DNA of 20,568 nucleotides from an uncultured Acholeplasmatales bacterium (GCA_937877075.1 CALEGD010000113.1:1-20568); one strand, 5' to 3'. Shown: positions 7,687 to 14,245, numbered from the stretch's first letter. A program made the numbers and translations. Notes: generated by a model from the letters alone, not told the origin.

Positions 7687-7719
7687 AAAAGCGGCAGGAT
7701 TTTTCTGCCGCTTTTCATT
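7687..7719. terminator. Bidirectional rho-independent terminator
   Basis: A perfect 11-bp stem (AAAAGCGGCAG with CTGCCGCTTTT) has a 7-nt loop GATTTTT. U-tracts form in both directions. It overlaps the TGA stop of the minus-strand DUF11 gene and would also end any plus-strand transcript crossing the upstream noncoding stretch. Confidence 0.85.
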
Positions 7720-8503
7720 TTGTTATTCTCCCCTTCACAACTATCTTAATTGTCTCGTAAGGATCAACCTTCTCTACAATTAATTTCAAAATATGTGTTT
7801 CCTTATTGAAAGCATAGATGTCTACATTCTCCCCGTTAACGGTAATGGCATCTTCGGCTTCATTAAGTTCGAATGTTGAAGGTAATTGATCGGTAATTTC
7901 TAGGTCAATCGCTTCTACATTTCCTTTATTGGTAAGTATGATTTCATATTCAATATCAGAATTAAGGAAAACATGATCAAGTGTCTTCTTCTTACATTCG
8001 ATTTTCGCATATCTTTGTTTGATGTCGATTTTATTGGTGGTGAATGGTTGGACTTCTTTGCTTTGAACACTGGTACAATTTCTTAAGTCGAGGCAGATTT
8101 CTTCGATTTGATCAACAATTGCCTGGTAGGTAAGAATGCAAACATCGTAAGGGTTTAATTCCTGTATTTCAAAAATCAAATTAGTTTCTTTAAAGGTTAA
8201 TTTTATATCAGCTATGCTGTCATCAAGAAAAAGATAACGGAAACTATCTTTAATAAAGCTCTGATGTTGAAGATCGTCGGTAATAACAATTTTTGTTGCT
8301 TTGGTATTGCCGGGGTTAGTTACGATAATATGATAAGTGATGACGTCTCCCGGTTTGAAATAATCGGTATTGGCAATCTTTTTCGCAAGCAGATCAACTG
8401 CCCGGACCTCTGTGCTGACAACATTTGAAGCTGTGATACTTTTGATTTTAAGATTTCCTAAAGCATAAGCGTATGCGATGGTAGCTTGGCTTTTTACATT
8501 CAT
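7715..8503 (-). CDS. DUF11 two-repeat protein, possibly sporulation-associated
   Basis: This 262-residue protein has two DUF11 (conserved repeat, immunoglobulin-like) domains. The first is about 48-145, with FKPGDVITYHIIVTNPGN and a Y-DVCILTYQAIV closing strand. The second is about 175-262, with LNSDIEYEIILTNKGN and PYETIKIVVKG. An N-terminal SQATIAYAYALG strand is typical of Bacillota members. There is no signal peptide, membrane segment or sortase motif, so it is probably intracellular or deposited on a structure such as the spore rather than a classical surface adhesin. The ribosome binding site GGGGAGGG is strong, 7 nt before ATG. It is divergent from a YjcZ-like gene. The domain call is solid; the spore link rests only on the neighbour. 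Confidence 0.8.
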   Translation of the reverse strand: MNVKSQATIAYAYALGNLKIKSITASNVVSTEVRAVDLLAKKIANTDYFKPGDVITYHIIVTNPGNTKATKIVITDDLQHQSFIKDSFRYLFLDDSIADIKLTFKETNLIFEIQELNPYDVCILTYQAIVDQIEEICLDLRNCTSVQSKEVQPFTTNKIDIKQRYAKIECKKKTLDHVFLNSDIEYEIILTNKGNVEAIDLEITDQLPSTFELNEAEDAITVNGENVDIYAFNKETHILKLIVEKVDPYETIKIVVKGRITK

Positions 8504-8736
8504 ATACTAGCCCTCCCCTAACAATATATTAAGAAAAGAAAAAAATATGTATCATGTATTTAGAAATTTCCATATTATAAATATGGAAGCCCTTACTTAT
8601 TAAAGTTAGAAACTAAGGAGGGTTAAAACCTTGTATTAGGGTAATATTTAAATTATTCCAAAGGGTAAATTTGTATAATTGTCATTATCACATTTTTAAA
8701 AAATTCATACACTATTATTGAAAGGTGGTGTAATAA
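8504..8736. other. Divergent intergenic region with an operator-like palindrome
   Basis: This region separates the DUF11 gene (minus) from the YjcZ-like gene (plus). It holds a perfect palindrome with 9-bp arms (TTCCATATT and AATATGGAA, 8568-8588) around ATA. On the minus strand CATGATA (complement of 8550-8556) resembles the -10 box of SigF/SigG-type promoters 47 nt upstream of the DUF11 ATG, but I see no good -35. An AAGGAGGG at 8615-8622 leads to no open frame. Confidence 0.5.
8706..8714 (+). promoter_or_regulatory. Possible SigE/SigK-type -10 box for the YjcZ-like gene
   Basis: CATACACTA fits both the SigE -10 consensus (CATACANT) and the SigK -10 consensus (CATANNNTA) of Bacillus. A GTCATTAT element 17 nt upstream loosely resembles a SigE -35. 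Transcription would start about 15 nt before the ATG, next to the AAAGGTGG ribosome binding site. No good sigma-A promoter is seen nearby. This agrees with the sporulation-type product but is a short motif in AT-rich DNA. Confidence 0.45.
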
Positions 8737-8874
8737 ATGCCTGGTACTGTTAGTTCTTGCTGCAAACCAATAGATAATTGCTTCCCGATTGGATTCAATC
8801 ACATTGGAAGATATGCGTTTGTACTAGTCTTGTTCATTCTTTTAGTAATCGTCGGGACGGCATATTGGTGCTAA
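8737..8874 (+). CDS. YjcZ-like sporulation mini-protein (45 residues)
   Basis: This small gene encodes 45 residues: a Cys-rich head (MPGTVSSCCKPIDNCFP) and a single transmembrane segment (RYAFVLVLFILLVIVGTAYW, residues 25-44). The segment matches the C-terminal signature of YjcZ-type sporulation peptides (FALIVVLFILLIIVG in Bacillus). A strong AAAGGTGG site precedes the ATG by 8 nt, and a terminator follows directly, so it is a monocistronic unit. The four cysteines at 8, 9, 15 and 45 are unusual for the family, whose head is normally Gly/Tyr-rich. It is probably a membrane peptide of forespore or mother cell. Function within the family is poorly known. Confidence 0.75.
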   Translation: MPGTVSSCCKPIDNCFPIGFNHIGRYAFVLVLFILLVIVGTAYWC

Positions 8875-8877
8875 TAT

Positions 8878-8901
8878 AAAGAGGAGTAAATCCTCTTTTT
8901 A
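8878..8901 (+). terminator. Terminator of the YjcZ-like gene
   Basis: Stem AAAGAGGA (8878-8885) pairs with TCCTCTTT (8891-8898) around GTAAA, and the U-tract continues to 8900. It begins 4 nt after the stop codon. Confidence 0.85.
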
Positions 8902-8923
8902 TATAGTATCAGGTATTAGGAAG

Positions 8924-9226
8924 ATGAATTACGGAAATTTTGGTAAAGTAATGAAAGATGCAATGAGTTTGTTTAACACTTTCGGAGTTATGGTTACTCC
9001 GCAAATAAATCCCGGATATAATCCTTATGATATGCCACAAATGAACAATAGGACACCCTATGCAATGCCTCGACCTGATCAAGGTTATAATCAGGGTGGT
9101 CCGACTCAAGAAACTCGACCGCCTTTACCCAGTCTGAACATTCCAAATATAAAGAATCGCGATATAAAAAAAACAAATGAATATTATCTTGAAAAGGTTA
9201 AGAATTTTCTAAATAAACAATTCTAG
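8924..9226 (+). CDS. Uncharacterised Asn/Pro/Gln-rich 100-residue protein
   Basis: The 100-residue product is not a family I recognise. An amphipathic start (MNYGNFGKVMKDAMSLFNTFGV, about 1-22) is followed by a low-complexity middle (about 26-70) rich in Asn, Pro, Tyr, Gln and Gly. A charged C-terminus (KNRDIKKTNEYYLEKVKNFLNKQF) is likely helical. It has no signal peptide or membrane segment. The composition is reminiscent of spore coat or crust proteins and the gene sits right after a YjcZ-like gene, so a sporulation role is possible but inferred. The start is uncertain: AGGAAG lies only 1-2 nt before the ATG, while CAGG 11 nt away would be at the long limit. Confidence 0.6.
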   Translation: MNYGNFGKVMKDAMSLFNTFGVMVTPQINPGYNPYDMPQMNNRTPYAMPRPDQGYNQGGPTQETRPPLPSLNIPNIKNRDIKKTNEYYLEKVKNFLNKQF

Positions 9227-9625
9227 AAATAGGTATAAGAGGTCCGTTAAGAAAAGAAACAACTTTATAAAAAATCGCGAGGATTTCAGGAAAACTGAGG
9301 ATAAAGACTATGATTTGGCTTTCTCTTAGGGGTAATACCACTTATTTACAGTGACTAATGTAAATTTGTATTTCATAACATAAATATGTTTCTTGTAAAG
9401 AAAAAAGCAATTCAGAACTGTGGTACAGAAATGAATTGCTTTTTATAAAATATTGAGATTAAATCGCTAATCAATTTCAGATTTCAGGTTTTTAAGTCGA
9501 ATTTGGAAATCATCCTACAAAGAGAACGCTAACAAAAATAATAAATAAAAGAGTCAATAGATTTTTTCAATTATCTAACACTTTGGGAAATTATCCCTTA
9601 ACTTCATCTTTTTGAAATCATATTA
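9227..9625. other. AT-rich noncoding stretch
   Basis: I see no gene here. It contains a dyad ATTTACA-N8-TGTAAAT (9344-9365) that looks operator-like, and a strong terminator at 9402-9444 with no obvious transcript before it other than the gene ending at 9226. From 9445 to 9625 I see nothing I can name. Confidence 0.5.
9402..9446. terminator. Strong orphan terminator hairpin
   Basis: A perfect 13-bp stem (AAAAAGCAATTCA with TGAATTGCTTTTT) encloses a loop that can fold again (CTGT-GGT-ACAG). A- and T-tracts make it usable in both directions. It lies 175 nt after the stop of the 100-residue protein and before the transposase remnant, so it may end the former or shield the ribosomal region. Confidence 0.75.
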
Positions 9626-9937
9626 AACTGTTTTATGAGAGAAAAGTTTTAAATTTAAAAAACCGGAAAATATAACTTAACGGAGAATCTGAGAATTTAC
9701 AAATTATTAAAGATAACTTTGTAAGTAAAGACGGCATGAAATAAGGAGTAAATGGTTCTATTCAAGTTGAAGGAGTATTTGGAGTAATGAAGAAAGTAGG
9801 AGATAGAGGAGATTAAACTGTAAACTTATTGGCATCAATATGAGCAAGTCCATAACAAGGAATATTTCAAGTTTTTTTCAAATTTAATAACAGTCCTTTT
9901 TAGATCCAAAATTAATAAAAAGTGTATGTTTGGTTAA
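9626..9937 (+). pseudogene. Decayed DDE transposase fragment (IS1182-like C-terminus)
   Basis: Reading across frames recovers the C-terminal part of a DDE transposase: an NCFMREKF stretch (from about 9626), FVSKDGMK then a stop, and NGSIQVEGVFGVMK (9751-9792). The last matches the (N)RSIQVEGvFGv-K block that carries the catalytic Glu in IS1182/IS5-type enzymes. After a stop at 9814-9816, a shifted frame gives YEQVHNKEYFKFF (9839-9877), resembling the usual basic tail. Several stops and at least one frameshift rule out function. The N-terminal two thirds and the inverted repeats are not recognisable. Confidence 0.6.
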
Positions 9938-9976
9938 ATTTGCCAGAGAATATTAATAACCCATAGGGGGTGAAAA

Positions 9977-10021
9977 ATGATTTGTCGGAACCTTAGGAAA
10001 AATATTTTAATTTTTCCTTGA
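9977..10021 (+). CDS. Possible 14-codon leader peptide upstream of rpsJ
   Basis: ATG at 9977 has a good G-rich ribosome binding site (ATAGGGGG, 6 nt spacing) and is followed by 14 codons (MICRNLRKNILIFP) and TGA at 10019-10021. The end of the frame coincides with a hairpin (9995-10018) and with the -35 box of the rpsJ promoter. It would need its own promoter; TTGGTT at 9930-9935 with TTAATA after 17 nt is weak. It may be chance. Confidence 0.2.
   Translation: MICRNLRKNILIFP
9995..10018. repeat. Inverted repeat abutting the -35 box of the S10 operon
   Basis: Arms AGGAAAAAT (9995-10003) and ATTTTTCCT (10010-10018) are perfect complements around a 6-nt AT loop. The right arm shares its last base with the first base of the -35 hexamer. 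It could be an operator, a weak upstream terminator or an AT-rich promoter-upstream element. Confidence 0.5.
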
Positions 10022-10046
10022 CTTTAAACGCCCACTTTGGTAATAT
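10018..10046 (+). promoter_or_regulatory. Main promoter of the S10-spc ribosomal operon
   Basis: TTGACT (10018-10023), a spacer of exactly 17 nt and TAATAT (10041-10046) make a near-consensus sigma-A promoter. Initiation near 10053 would give a leader of about 120 nt before rpsJ. AT-rich tracts directly upstream could act as an UP element. It is the only strong promoter seen before the ribosomal genes. Confidence 0.8.
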
Positions 10047-10052
10047 ATATAA

Positions 10053-10172
10053 GGCTTTTGAGAGGTAATGATATGCAAGGTTGCTGACACGCACGGAGAC
10101 GTTGCCTGCCCTGTTGTCGGGTAATTTGCATGGAGCCAAGCTACATAATTAATGGATGCAAAGGAGGACCAA
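10053..10172 (+). promoter_or_regulatory. Structured rpsJ leader, candidate autoregulatory switch
   Basis: The leader folds into a three-tier structure. P1 is ATGCAA (10073-10078) with TTGCAT (10126-10131). P2 is CTGACA (10084-10089) with TGTCGG (10115-10120). P3 is GCACG (10091-10095) with CGTTGC (10100-10105, one bulged T) closed by a GAGA tetraloop. A second ATGCAAA (10156-10162) overlaps the rpsJ ribosome binding site and can pair 7 of 7 with TTTGCAT (10125-10131), excluding P1 and masking the start of the site. In enterobacteria L4 controls the S10 operon through its leader; whether L4 or another product binds here is inference. Confidence 0.55.
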
Positions 10173-10478
10173 ATGGCAAAAAGCGCGTTAAGAATTAAAT
10201 TAGTTTCTTACGATCACAGATTGCTTGATCAATCTGCAAAGAAAATTGTTGATGCAGCGAAGAAGGCTGGAGCTGTAGTTTCCGGACCGATTCCCCTGCC
10301 GACAGAGAAAGAGGTTTTCACAATAATTCGTTCACCTCATAAACACAAAGACAGTCGTGAACAATTTGAAAGAAGAACTCACAAAAGATTAATTGACATC
10401 GTCGAGACCACCCCGAAGACAATGGATGCATTGATTCATCTGGAAATACCTGCCGGTGTCGATATCATTCTTAAATAA
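10173..10478 (+). CDS. rpsJ: 30S ribosomal protein S10
   Basis: The 101-residue product is S10, a 30S head protein that also acts in transcription antitermination as NusE. Typical segments are KLVSYDHRLLDQSA, PLPTEKEVFTIIRSPHKHKDSREQFE and the C-terminal LEIPAGVDI. I chose ATG 10173 over the in-frame ATG at 10152: AAAGGAGG (10160-10167) lies 5 nt before 10173 but inside the longer frame, and the shorter product has the normal length. It is the first gene of the operon and sits behind a structured leader that may mask its ribosome binding site. Confidence 0.97.
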   Translation: MAKSALRIKLVSYDHRLLDQSAKKIVDAAKKAGAVVSGPIPLPTEKEVFTIIRSPHKHKDSREQFERRTHKRLIDIVETTPKTMDALIHLEIPAGVDIILK

Positions 10479-10502
10479 TGAGTGTAATAGGAGGTGAAAC
10501 TC

Positions 10503-11162
10503 ATGGCCAAAGGAATCTTAGGTAAAAAAGTCGGAATGACGCAAATCTTCTCGACTGACGGTTTATTAATCCCGGTTACCGTGATTGAAGTCAGTCCCAA
10601 TATCGTATTACAAAAGAAAACTGTCGAAAGTGATGGTTATCAAGCGGTGCAACTCGGTTTTGATGACAAGCCTACAAGACTTGCCGGCAAACCCGAAATC
10701 GGTCATACTTCGAAGGCAAATGCCAACCCTAAGCGCTTCATAAAAGAGATCGCTGGGGAAGAGATGCAGGTCTTTGAAGTTGGTCAAGAGGTTAAAGCAA
10801 ATATATTTAATGAAGGTGAAATTGTTGATGTAACCGGAATTAGTAAAGGTAAAGGTTATCAAGGCGTAATTAAACGTCACAATTTCGCAACCGGCCCTAG
10901 CGCTCACGGTTCTGGATATCATCGTGGTATCGGTTCAATGGCAGCTGTTGGTCCTGCTAAAATCAATAAAGGCAGAAAGATGCCGGGAAGAATGGGCGGA
11001 GAACAGGTGACTGTCCAAAACCTTAAAGTTGAAAAAATTGATTTAGAAAAAAATGTTATATTGATCAGAGGTAATGTACCGGGAGCTAAAAACTCGTATG
11101 TGGTGATTTCTAATGCGGTTAAAGCGAAAAAACCCGCCATTAACCCCGAAGCATTACAATAA
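10503..11162 (+). CDS. rplC: 50S ribosomal protein L3
   Basis: The 219-residue product is L3, an early assembly protein of the large subunit whose extended loop reaches the peptidyl-transferase centre. MAKGILGKKVGMTQIFS opens it, and the loop HGSGYHRGIGSM...KINKGRKMPGRMGGEQVTVQN is intact. An in-frame GTG lies 9 nt earlier, but AGGAGGTGAAACTC places the ribosome binding site correctly only for the ATG used here. It is slightly longer than Bacillus L3 (209), because of a short Lys/Ala/Pro-rich tail. Confidence 0.97.
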   Translation: MAKGILGKKVGMTQIFSTDGLLIPVTVIEVSPNIVLQKKTVESDGYQAVQLGFDDKPTRLAGKPEIGHTSKANANPKRFIKEIAGEEMQVFEVGQEVKANIFNEGEIVDVTGISKGKGYQGVIKRHNFATGPSAHGSGYHRGIGSMAAVGPAKINKGRKMPGRMGGEQVTVQNLKVEKIDLEKNVILIRGNVPGAKNSYVVISNAVKAKKPAINPEALQ

Positions 11163-11176
11163 GAAAGGAGTACAAG

Positions 11177-11800
11177 ATGCCTAGTATTATAGTATATAAC
11201 CAATTGGGTGCCGAAGTCGGAAAGTTAAACTTAAATAAAAAAGTTTTCGGTATTGAACCCAATATGCAAGTTGTATTTGATGTGGTGAACGCCGAACGTG
11301 CAGCTATGCGTCAGGGAACACATAAAACCAAGAGCCGTCATGAAGTATCGGGCGGTGGCAGAAAACCTTGGCGTCAAAAGGGAACCGGCCGTGCCCGTCA
11401 AGGAAGCATTAGAGCTCCTCAATGGCGTGGTGGTGGTGTGGTATTCGGACCGACACCGAGAAGTTATAGTGTAAAAATAAACAGAAAGGTTTTTAAACAA
11501 GCCATTAAATCACTCTTGTCCGACAAGGTTGCCAAAAATAATTTGGTTGTTATTGACAAGATTGAGCTGGATGATTTTAAAACCAAAGGCTTAATCGCTG
11601 TTTTGAATAATCTTAAAGTGAACGGTAAGATTATCATTATTACCGCAGAAGAAGATTTCAATCTCTTTACTGCTGGAAGAAACATCCCCAATGTTTATGT
11701 TCAAACAAAACAACATCTGAGCGTTTATGACTTAATTAATGCTGATGTTTATGTTGCAACAGAGGAAGCCATTAAACAATATGAGGAGGATTTGAAATAA
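11177..11800 (+). CDS. rplD: 50S ribosomal protein L4
   Basis: The 207-residue product is L4. The globular domain is split by the long tunnel loop (about residues 45-95: SGGGRKPWRQKGTGRARQGS, then RAPQWRGGGVVFGP), which lines the exit-tunnel constriction and is a site of macrolide resistance changes in other species. The loop looks wild-type. An AAAGGAG site precedes the ATG, and its stop overlaps the next start (TAATG), so rplW is translationally coupled. As the autoregulator of the S10 operon in enterobacteria, L4 is the first candidate to bind the leader at 10053-10172. Confidence 0.97.
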   Translation: MPSIIVYNQLGAEVGKLNLNKKVFGIEPNMQVVFDVVNAERAAMRQGTHKTKSRHEVSGGGRKPWRQKGTGRARQGSIRAPQWRGGGVVFGPTPRSYSVKINRKVFKQAIKSLLSDKVAKNNLVVIDKIELDDFKTKGLIAVLNNLKVNGKIIIITAEEDFNLFTAGRNIPNVYVQTKQHLSVYDLINADVYVATEEAIKQYEEDLK

Positions 11801-12084
11801 TGAAAAACCCATATGAATTAATTGTTCGTCCTCTAATTACCGAAAAGGCGACAAAACTTGTTGATGAAGGCAAATACACATTTGAAGTTAAGGCCGGAAT
11901 CAATAAGATTGAAGTAAAAAGGGCGATTGAAGAAGTGTTTAAAGTGAATGTCGTAAGTGTTAATATCATTAAAGTTAGGAAAAAGGAGAGACGCGTCGGT
12001 AAATATAGCGGCTTCCGTCCGGCTGTCCGTAAAGCCATCGTAACTTTACAAAAAGGACAAACACTAGACGTCTTCGAAGTCTAG
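11800..12084 (+). CDS. rplW: 50S ribosomal protein L23
   Basis: The 94-residue product is L23, which lies at the exit of the peptide tunnel and docks trigger factor and SRP. The start YELIVRPLITEKATKLVDEGKYTFEV and the RRVGKYSGFRPAVRKAIVTL segment are typical. The ATG overlaps the rplD stop by one base, and a GAGGA ribosome binding site lies in the end of rplD. Confidence 0.97.
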   Translation: MKNPYELIVRPLITEKATKLVDEGKYTFEVKAGINKIEVKRAIEEVFKVNVVSVNIIKVRKKERRVGKYSGFRPAVRKAIVTLQKGQTLDVFEV

Positions 12085-12101
12085 TAATTAAGGAGGATAT
12101 A

Positions 12102-12935
12102 ATGGCAATAAGAAAATATAATCCGACCACAAACGGACGTCGTAATATGTCGGTTTTGGCTTATAATGAGTTAACGACAGACACTCCCGAAAAGAGTCTG
12201 TTGGCGCCTTTAAAGAAAAAGGGCGGAAGAAATAATCTTGGCCGAATTACTGTGCGACACCAAGGTGGAGGAAATAAAAGAAAATACCGTATTATCGATT
12301 TTAAACGCAATAAAGATGGAATCGTCGGAAAAGTCGCGACAATCGAATATGATCCGAACCGTTCCGCATTTATTGCTCTGATAAATTATGTTGACGGGGA
12401 AAAACGTTATATTCTTGCTCCGAAAGGTCTTTCCGTAGGACAAGAAATTATGTCTGGAGAAGGTGCCGATATTAAAGTCGGAAACGCTTTGGAACTTTCG
12501 AAAATCCCAGTCGGAACTTTTATTCATAATATTGAGCTTAATCCGGGACATGGCGGCCAGTTGGTACGTTCTGCCGGAACCAGTGCTCAAATTCTCAGCC
12601 GTGAAGATAAATATGTTATTGTTCGTCTCACAAGCGGTGAAGTAAGAAAGATTCAAAGCAACTGCCGTGCTACCATCGGTGAAGTCGGAAATTCCGATCA
12701 TGAGTTGGTTAATATCGGCAAAGCCGGAAGGACCCGTAAACAAGGTGTTCGGCCAACAGTCAGAGGCTCGGCAATGAACCCGAATGACCATCCTCATGGT
12801 GGTGGTGAAGGTCGTGCTCCGATAGGACGCAAAGCACCGATGACCCCATGGGGCAAAATTGCTGTGGGTGTGAAAACACGGAATCCCAAGAAGAAATCAT
12901 CTAACCTCATCGTTAGACGTCGCACAAGCAAGTAG
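12102..12935 (+). CDS. rplB: 50S ribosomal protein L2
   Basis: The 277-residue product is L2, needed for subunit association and close to the peptidyl-transferase centre. The N-terminal RKYNPTTNGRRNMSV and the GRITVRHQGGGNKRKYRIID segments are typical. The functional MNPNDHPHGGGEGRAP stretch (225-240, with the key histidine of the HGGG motif at 232) is present. Length equals that of Bacillus L2. AAGGAGGATATA precedes the ATG. Confidence 0.98.
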   Translation: MAIRKYNPTTNGRRNMSVLAYNELTTDTPEKSLLAPLKKKGGRNNLGRITVRHQGGGNKRKYRIIDFKRNKDGIVGKVATIEYDPNRSAFIALINYVDGEKRYILAPKGLSVGQEIMSGEGADIKVGNALELSKIPVGTFIHNIELNPGHGGQLVRSAGTSAQILSREDKYVIVRLTSGEVRKIQSNCRATIGEVGNSDHELVNIGKAGRTRKQGVRPTVRGSAMNPNDHPHGGGEGRAPIGRKAPMTPWGKIAVGVKTRNPKKKSSNLIVRRRTSK

Positions 12936-12949
12936 AAAGGAGAACAAAT

Positions 12950-13228
12950 ATGGCACGCTCATTAAAAAAAGGACCATTTTGTGATGACCATTTAATGAAA
13001 AAAGTTATGGCTCAGGTAGAAACCAACAATAAAAAAGTTATTCAAACCTGGTCCAGACGTTCAACAATTTACCCTGATTTTATCGGTCATACTATAGCTG
13101 TATATAACGGCAAACAACATGTCCCGGTTTATATTACTGAAGATATGGTAGGTCATAAGCTCGGCGAGTTTGCTCCGACAAGAACCTATCGCGGACATGG
13201 AAAAGATAAGAAGGCAGCAAGGAAATAG
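12950..13228 (+). CDS. rpsS: 30S ribosomal protein S19
   Basis: The 92-residue product is S19 of the 30S head, which contacts the A-site finger and L5 at the inter-subunit bridge. It begins ARSLKKGPFCDDHLMKKV and contains IQTWSRRSTIYPDFIGHTIA and HKLGEFAPTRTYRGH, all hallmarks. The site AAAGGAG lies 7 nt before the ATG. Confidence 0.98.
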   Translation: MARSLKKGPFCDDHLMKKVMAQVETNNKKVIQTWSRRSTIYPDFIGHTIAVYNGKQHVPVYITEDMVGHKLGEFAPTRTYRGHGKDKKAARK

Positions 13229-13240
13229 GAGGAAAGAAAA

Positions 13241-13576
13241 GTGGAAGCAAAAGCAATAGCAAAAACTGTTCGGATCGCTCCTAGGAAGGTGCGCCTGGTA
13301 GTTGACTTAATTCGGGGAAAGAATCTTTCGGATGCGGCATCGATTCTCCGCCTCACTCCCAAAGCTTCTAGTGTGGTCGTCGAAAAAGTTTTAAAATCTG
13401 CCGCAGCAAATGCTGTGAACAATCATGATATGGACCAAAGCAACCTTTATGTAAAAGAAGCATATGTGGATGAAGGTCCGACATTAAAACGTTATCAACC
13501 AAGAGCAAAGGGGAGCGCTTATTCAATATTAAAAAGAACAAGCCACATCACTATTGTTCTTGAGGAAAGAAAGTAA
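13241..13576 (+). CDS. rplV: 50S ribosomal protein L22
   Basis: The 111-residue product is L22, whose beta-hairpin lines the exit tunnel. RIAPRKVRLVVDLIRGK and the hairpin region LKRYQPRAKGSAYSILKRTSHI are complete. The start codon is GTG at 13241, supported by AGGAGG 9 nt upstream; no ATG fits the family start. Confidence 0.97.
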   Translation: MEAKAIAKTVRIAPRKVRLVVDLIRGKNLSDAASILRLTPKASSVVVEKVLKSAAANAVNNHDMDQSNLYVKEAYVDEGPTLKRYQPRAKGSAYSILKRTSHITIVLEERK

Positions 13577-13588
13577 GGAGGAACTCAA

Positions 13589-14245
13589 GTGGGACAAAAA
13601 GTTAGCCCGTTAGGCTTTAGATTAGGAATTATCCGCGAATGGGATTCCAAATGGTACGCAAGTAAAAGAGAAGTTCCTGTACTTTTACACGAAGATTTAA
13701 GAATTCGTCAATATATTTTAGAATTCTATAAAAAAGCATATGTGTCAAAAGTTGAAATTGAAAGAACAAAAACCAAGATTATGCTAACTATTTATACTGC
13801 CAAACCCGGCGTCGTTATCGGACGTGAAGGTTCTACAAAAAATCAAGTGGTTGAGCATCTTCAAAAATTAACAGGTAAAACAGTTTACTTGACGGTTGTA
13901 GAAATCAAGAACCCAGATTTAGATGCAAACTTAGTTGCCAGAAACATCGCAGAACAACTGGAAAACCGCGCATCATTTAGACGGGTTCAGAAAATGGCTA
14001 TTCAAAGAACAATGAGATCCGGAGCGAAAGGAATTAAAACCTTAGTATCAGGACGTCTTGGCGGAGCGGAAATGGCCCGTAGCGAAGGCTATAATGAAGG
14101 GACTGTTCCCCTACATACATTAAGAGCCGATGTTGATTATGCAGTTGCGGAAGCAAATACAACCTACGGAAAACTGGGCGTAAAAGTCTGGATTTACAAG
14201 GGAGAAGTTTTACCTGCGAAAAAGGTTAAGAAGGAGGAAGAGTAA
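13589..14245 (+). CDS. rpsC: 30S ribosomal protein S3
   Basis: The 218-residue product is S3, part of the mRNA entry channel with helicase function. A KH domain shows the GxxG loop in VVIGREGSTKNQVVEHLQ (about 75-92). The C-terminal domain has GRLGGAEMARSEGYNEGTVPLHTLRADVDY. GTG is the start codon (GQKVSPLGFRLGI follows), preceded by AAGGAGG. The stop is 2 nt before the rplP ATG, so coupling is likely. Confidence 0.98.
   Translation: MGQKVSPLGFRLGIIREWDSKWYASKREVPVLLHEDLRIRQYILEFYKKAYVSKVEIERTKTKIMLTIYTAKPGVVIGREGSTKNQVVEHLQKLTGKTVYLTVVEIKNPDLDANLVARNIAEQLENRASFRRVQKMAIQRTMRSGAKGIKTLVSGRLGGAEMARSEGYNEGTVPLHTLRADVDYAVAEANTTYGKLGVKVWIYKGEVLPAKKVKKEEE

Noticed and set aside
7595..7783. 62-codon plus-strand frame starting at GTG
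   Set aside because: It runs through a strong terminator and into the antisense of the DUF11 gene, with no protein-like composition or family match.
8615..8640. Strong AAGGAGGG site followed by TTG
   Set aside because: The frame is TTG-TAT-TAG, so it stops after two codons; nothing longer uses this site.
9327..9345. AGGGGTAATACCACTT resembling the T-box sequence before a terminator
   Set aside because: The T-box core AGGGTGGNACCGCG is not matched, no stem I features are seen, and no aminoacyl-tRNA synthetase or amino acid gene follows.
10152..10172. Longer rpsJ start at ATG 10152
   Set aside because: The AAAGGAGG site lies inside that extension and serves ATG 10173, which gives the normal S10 length.
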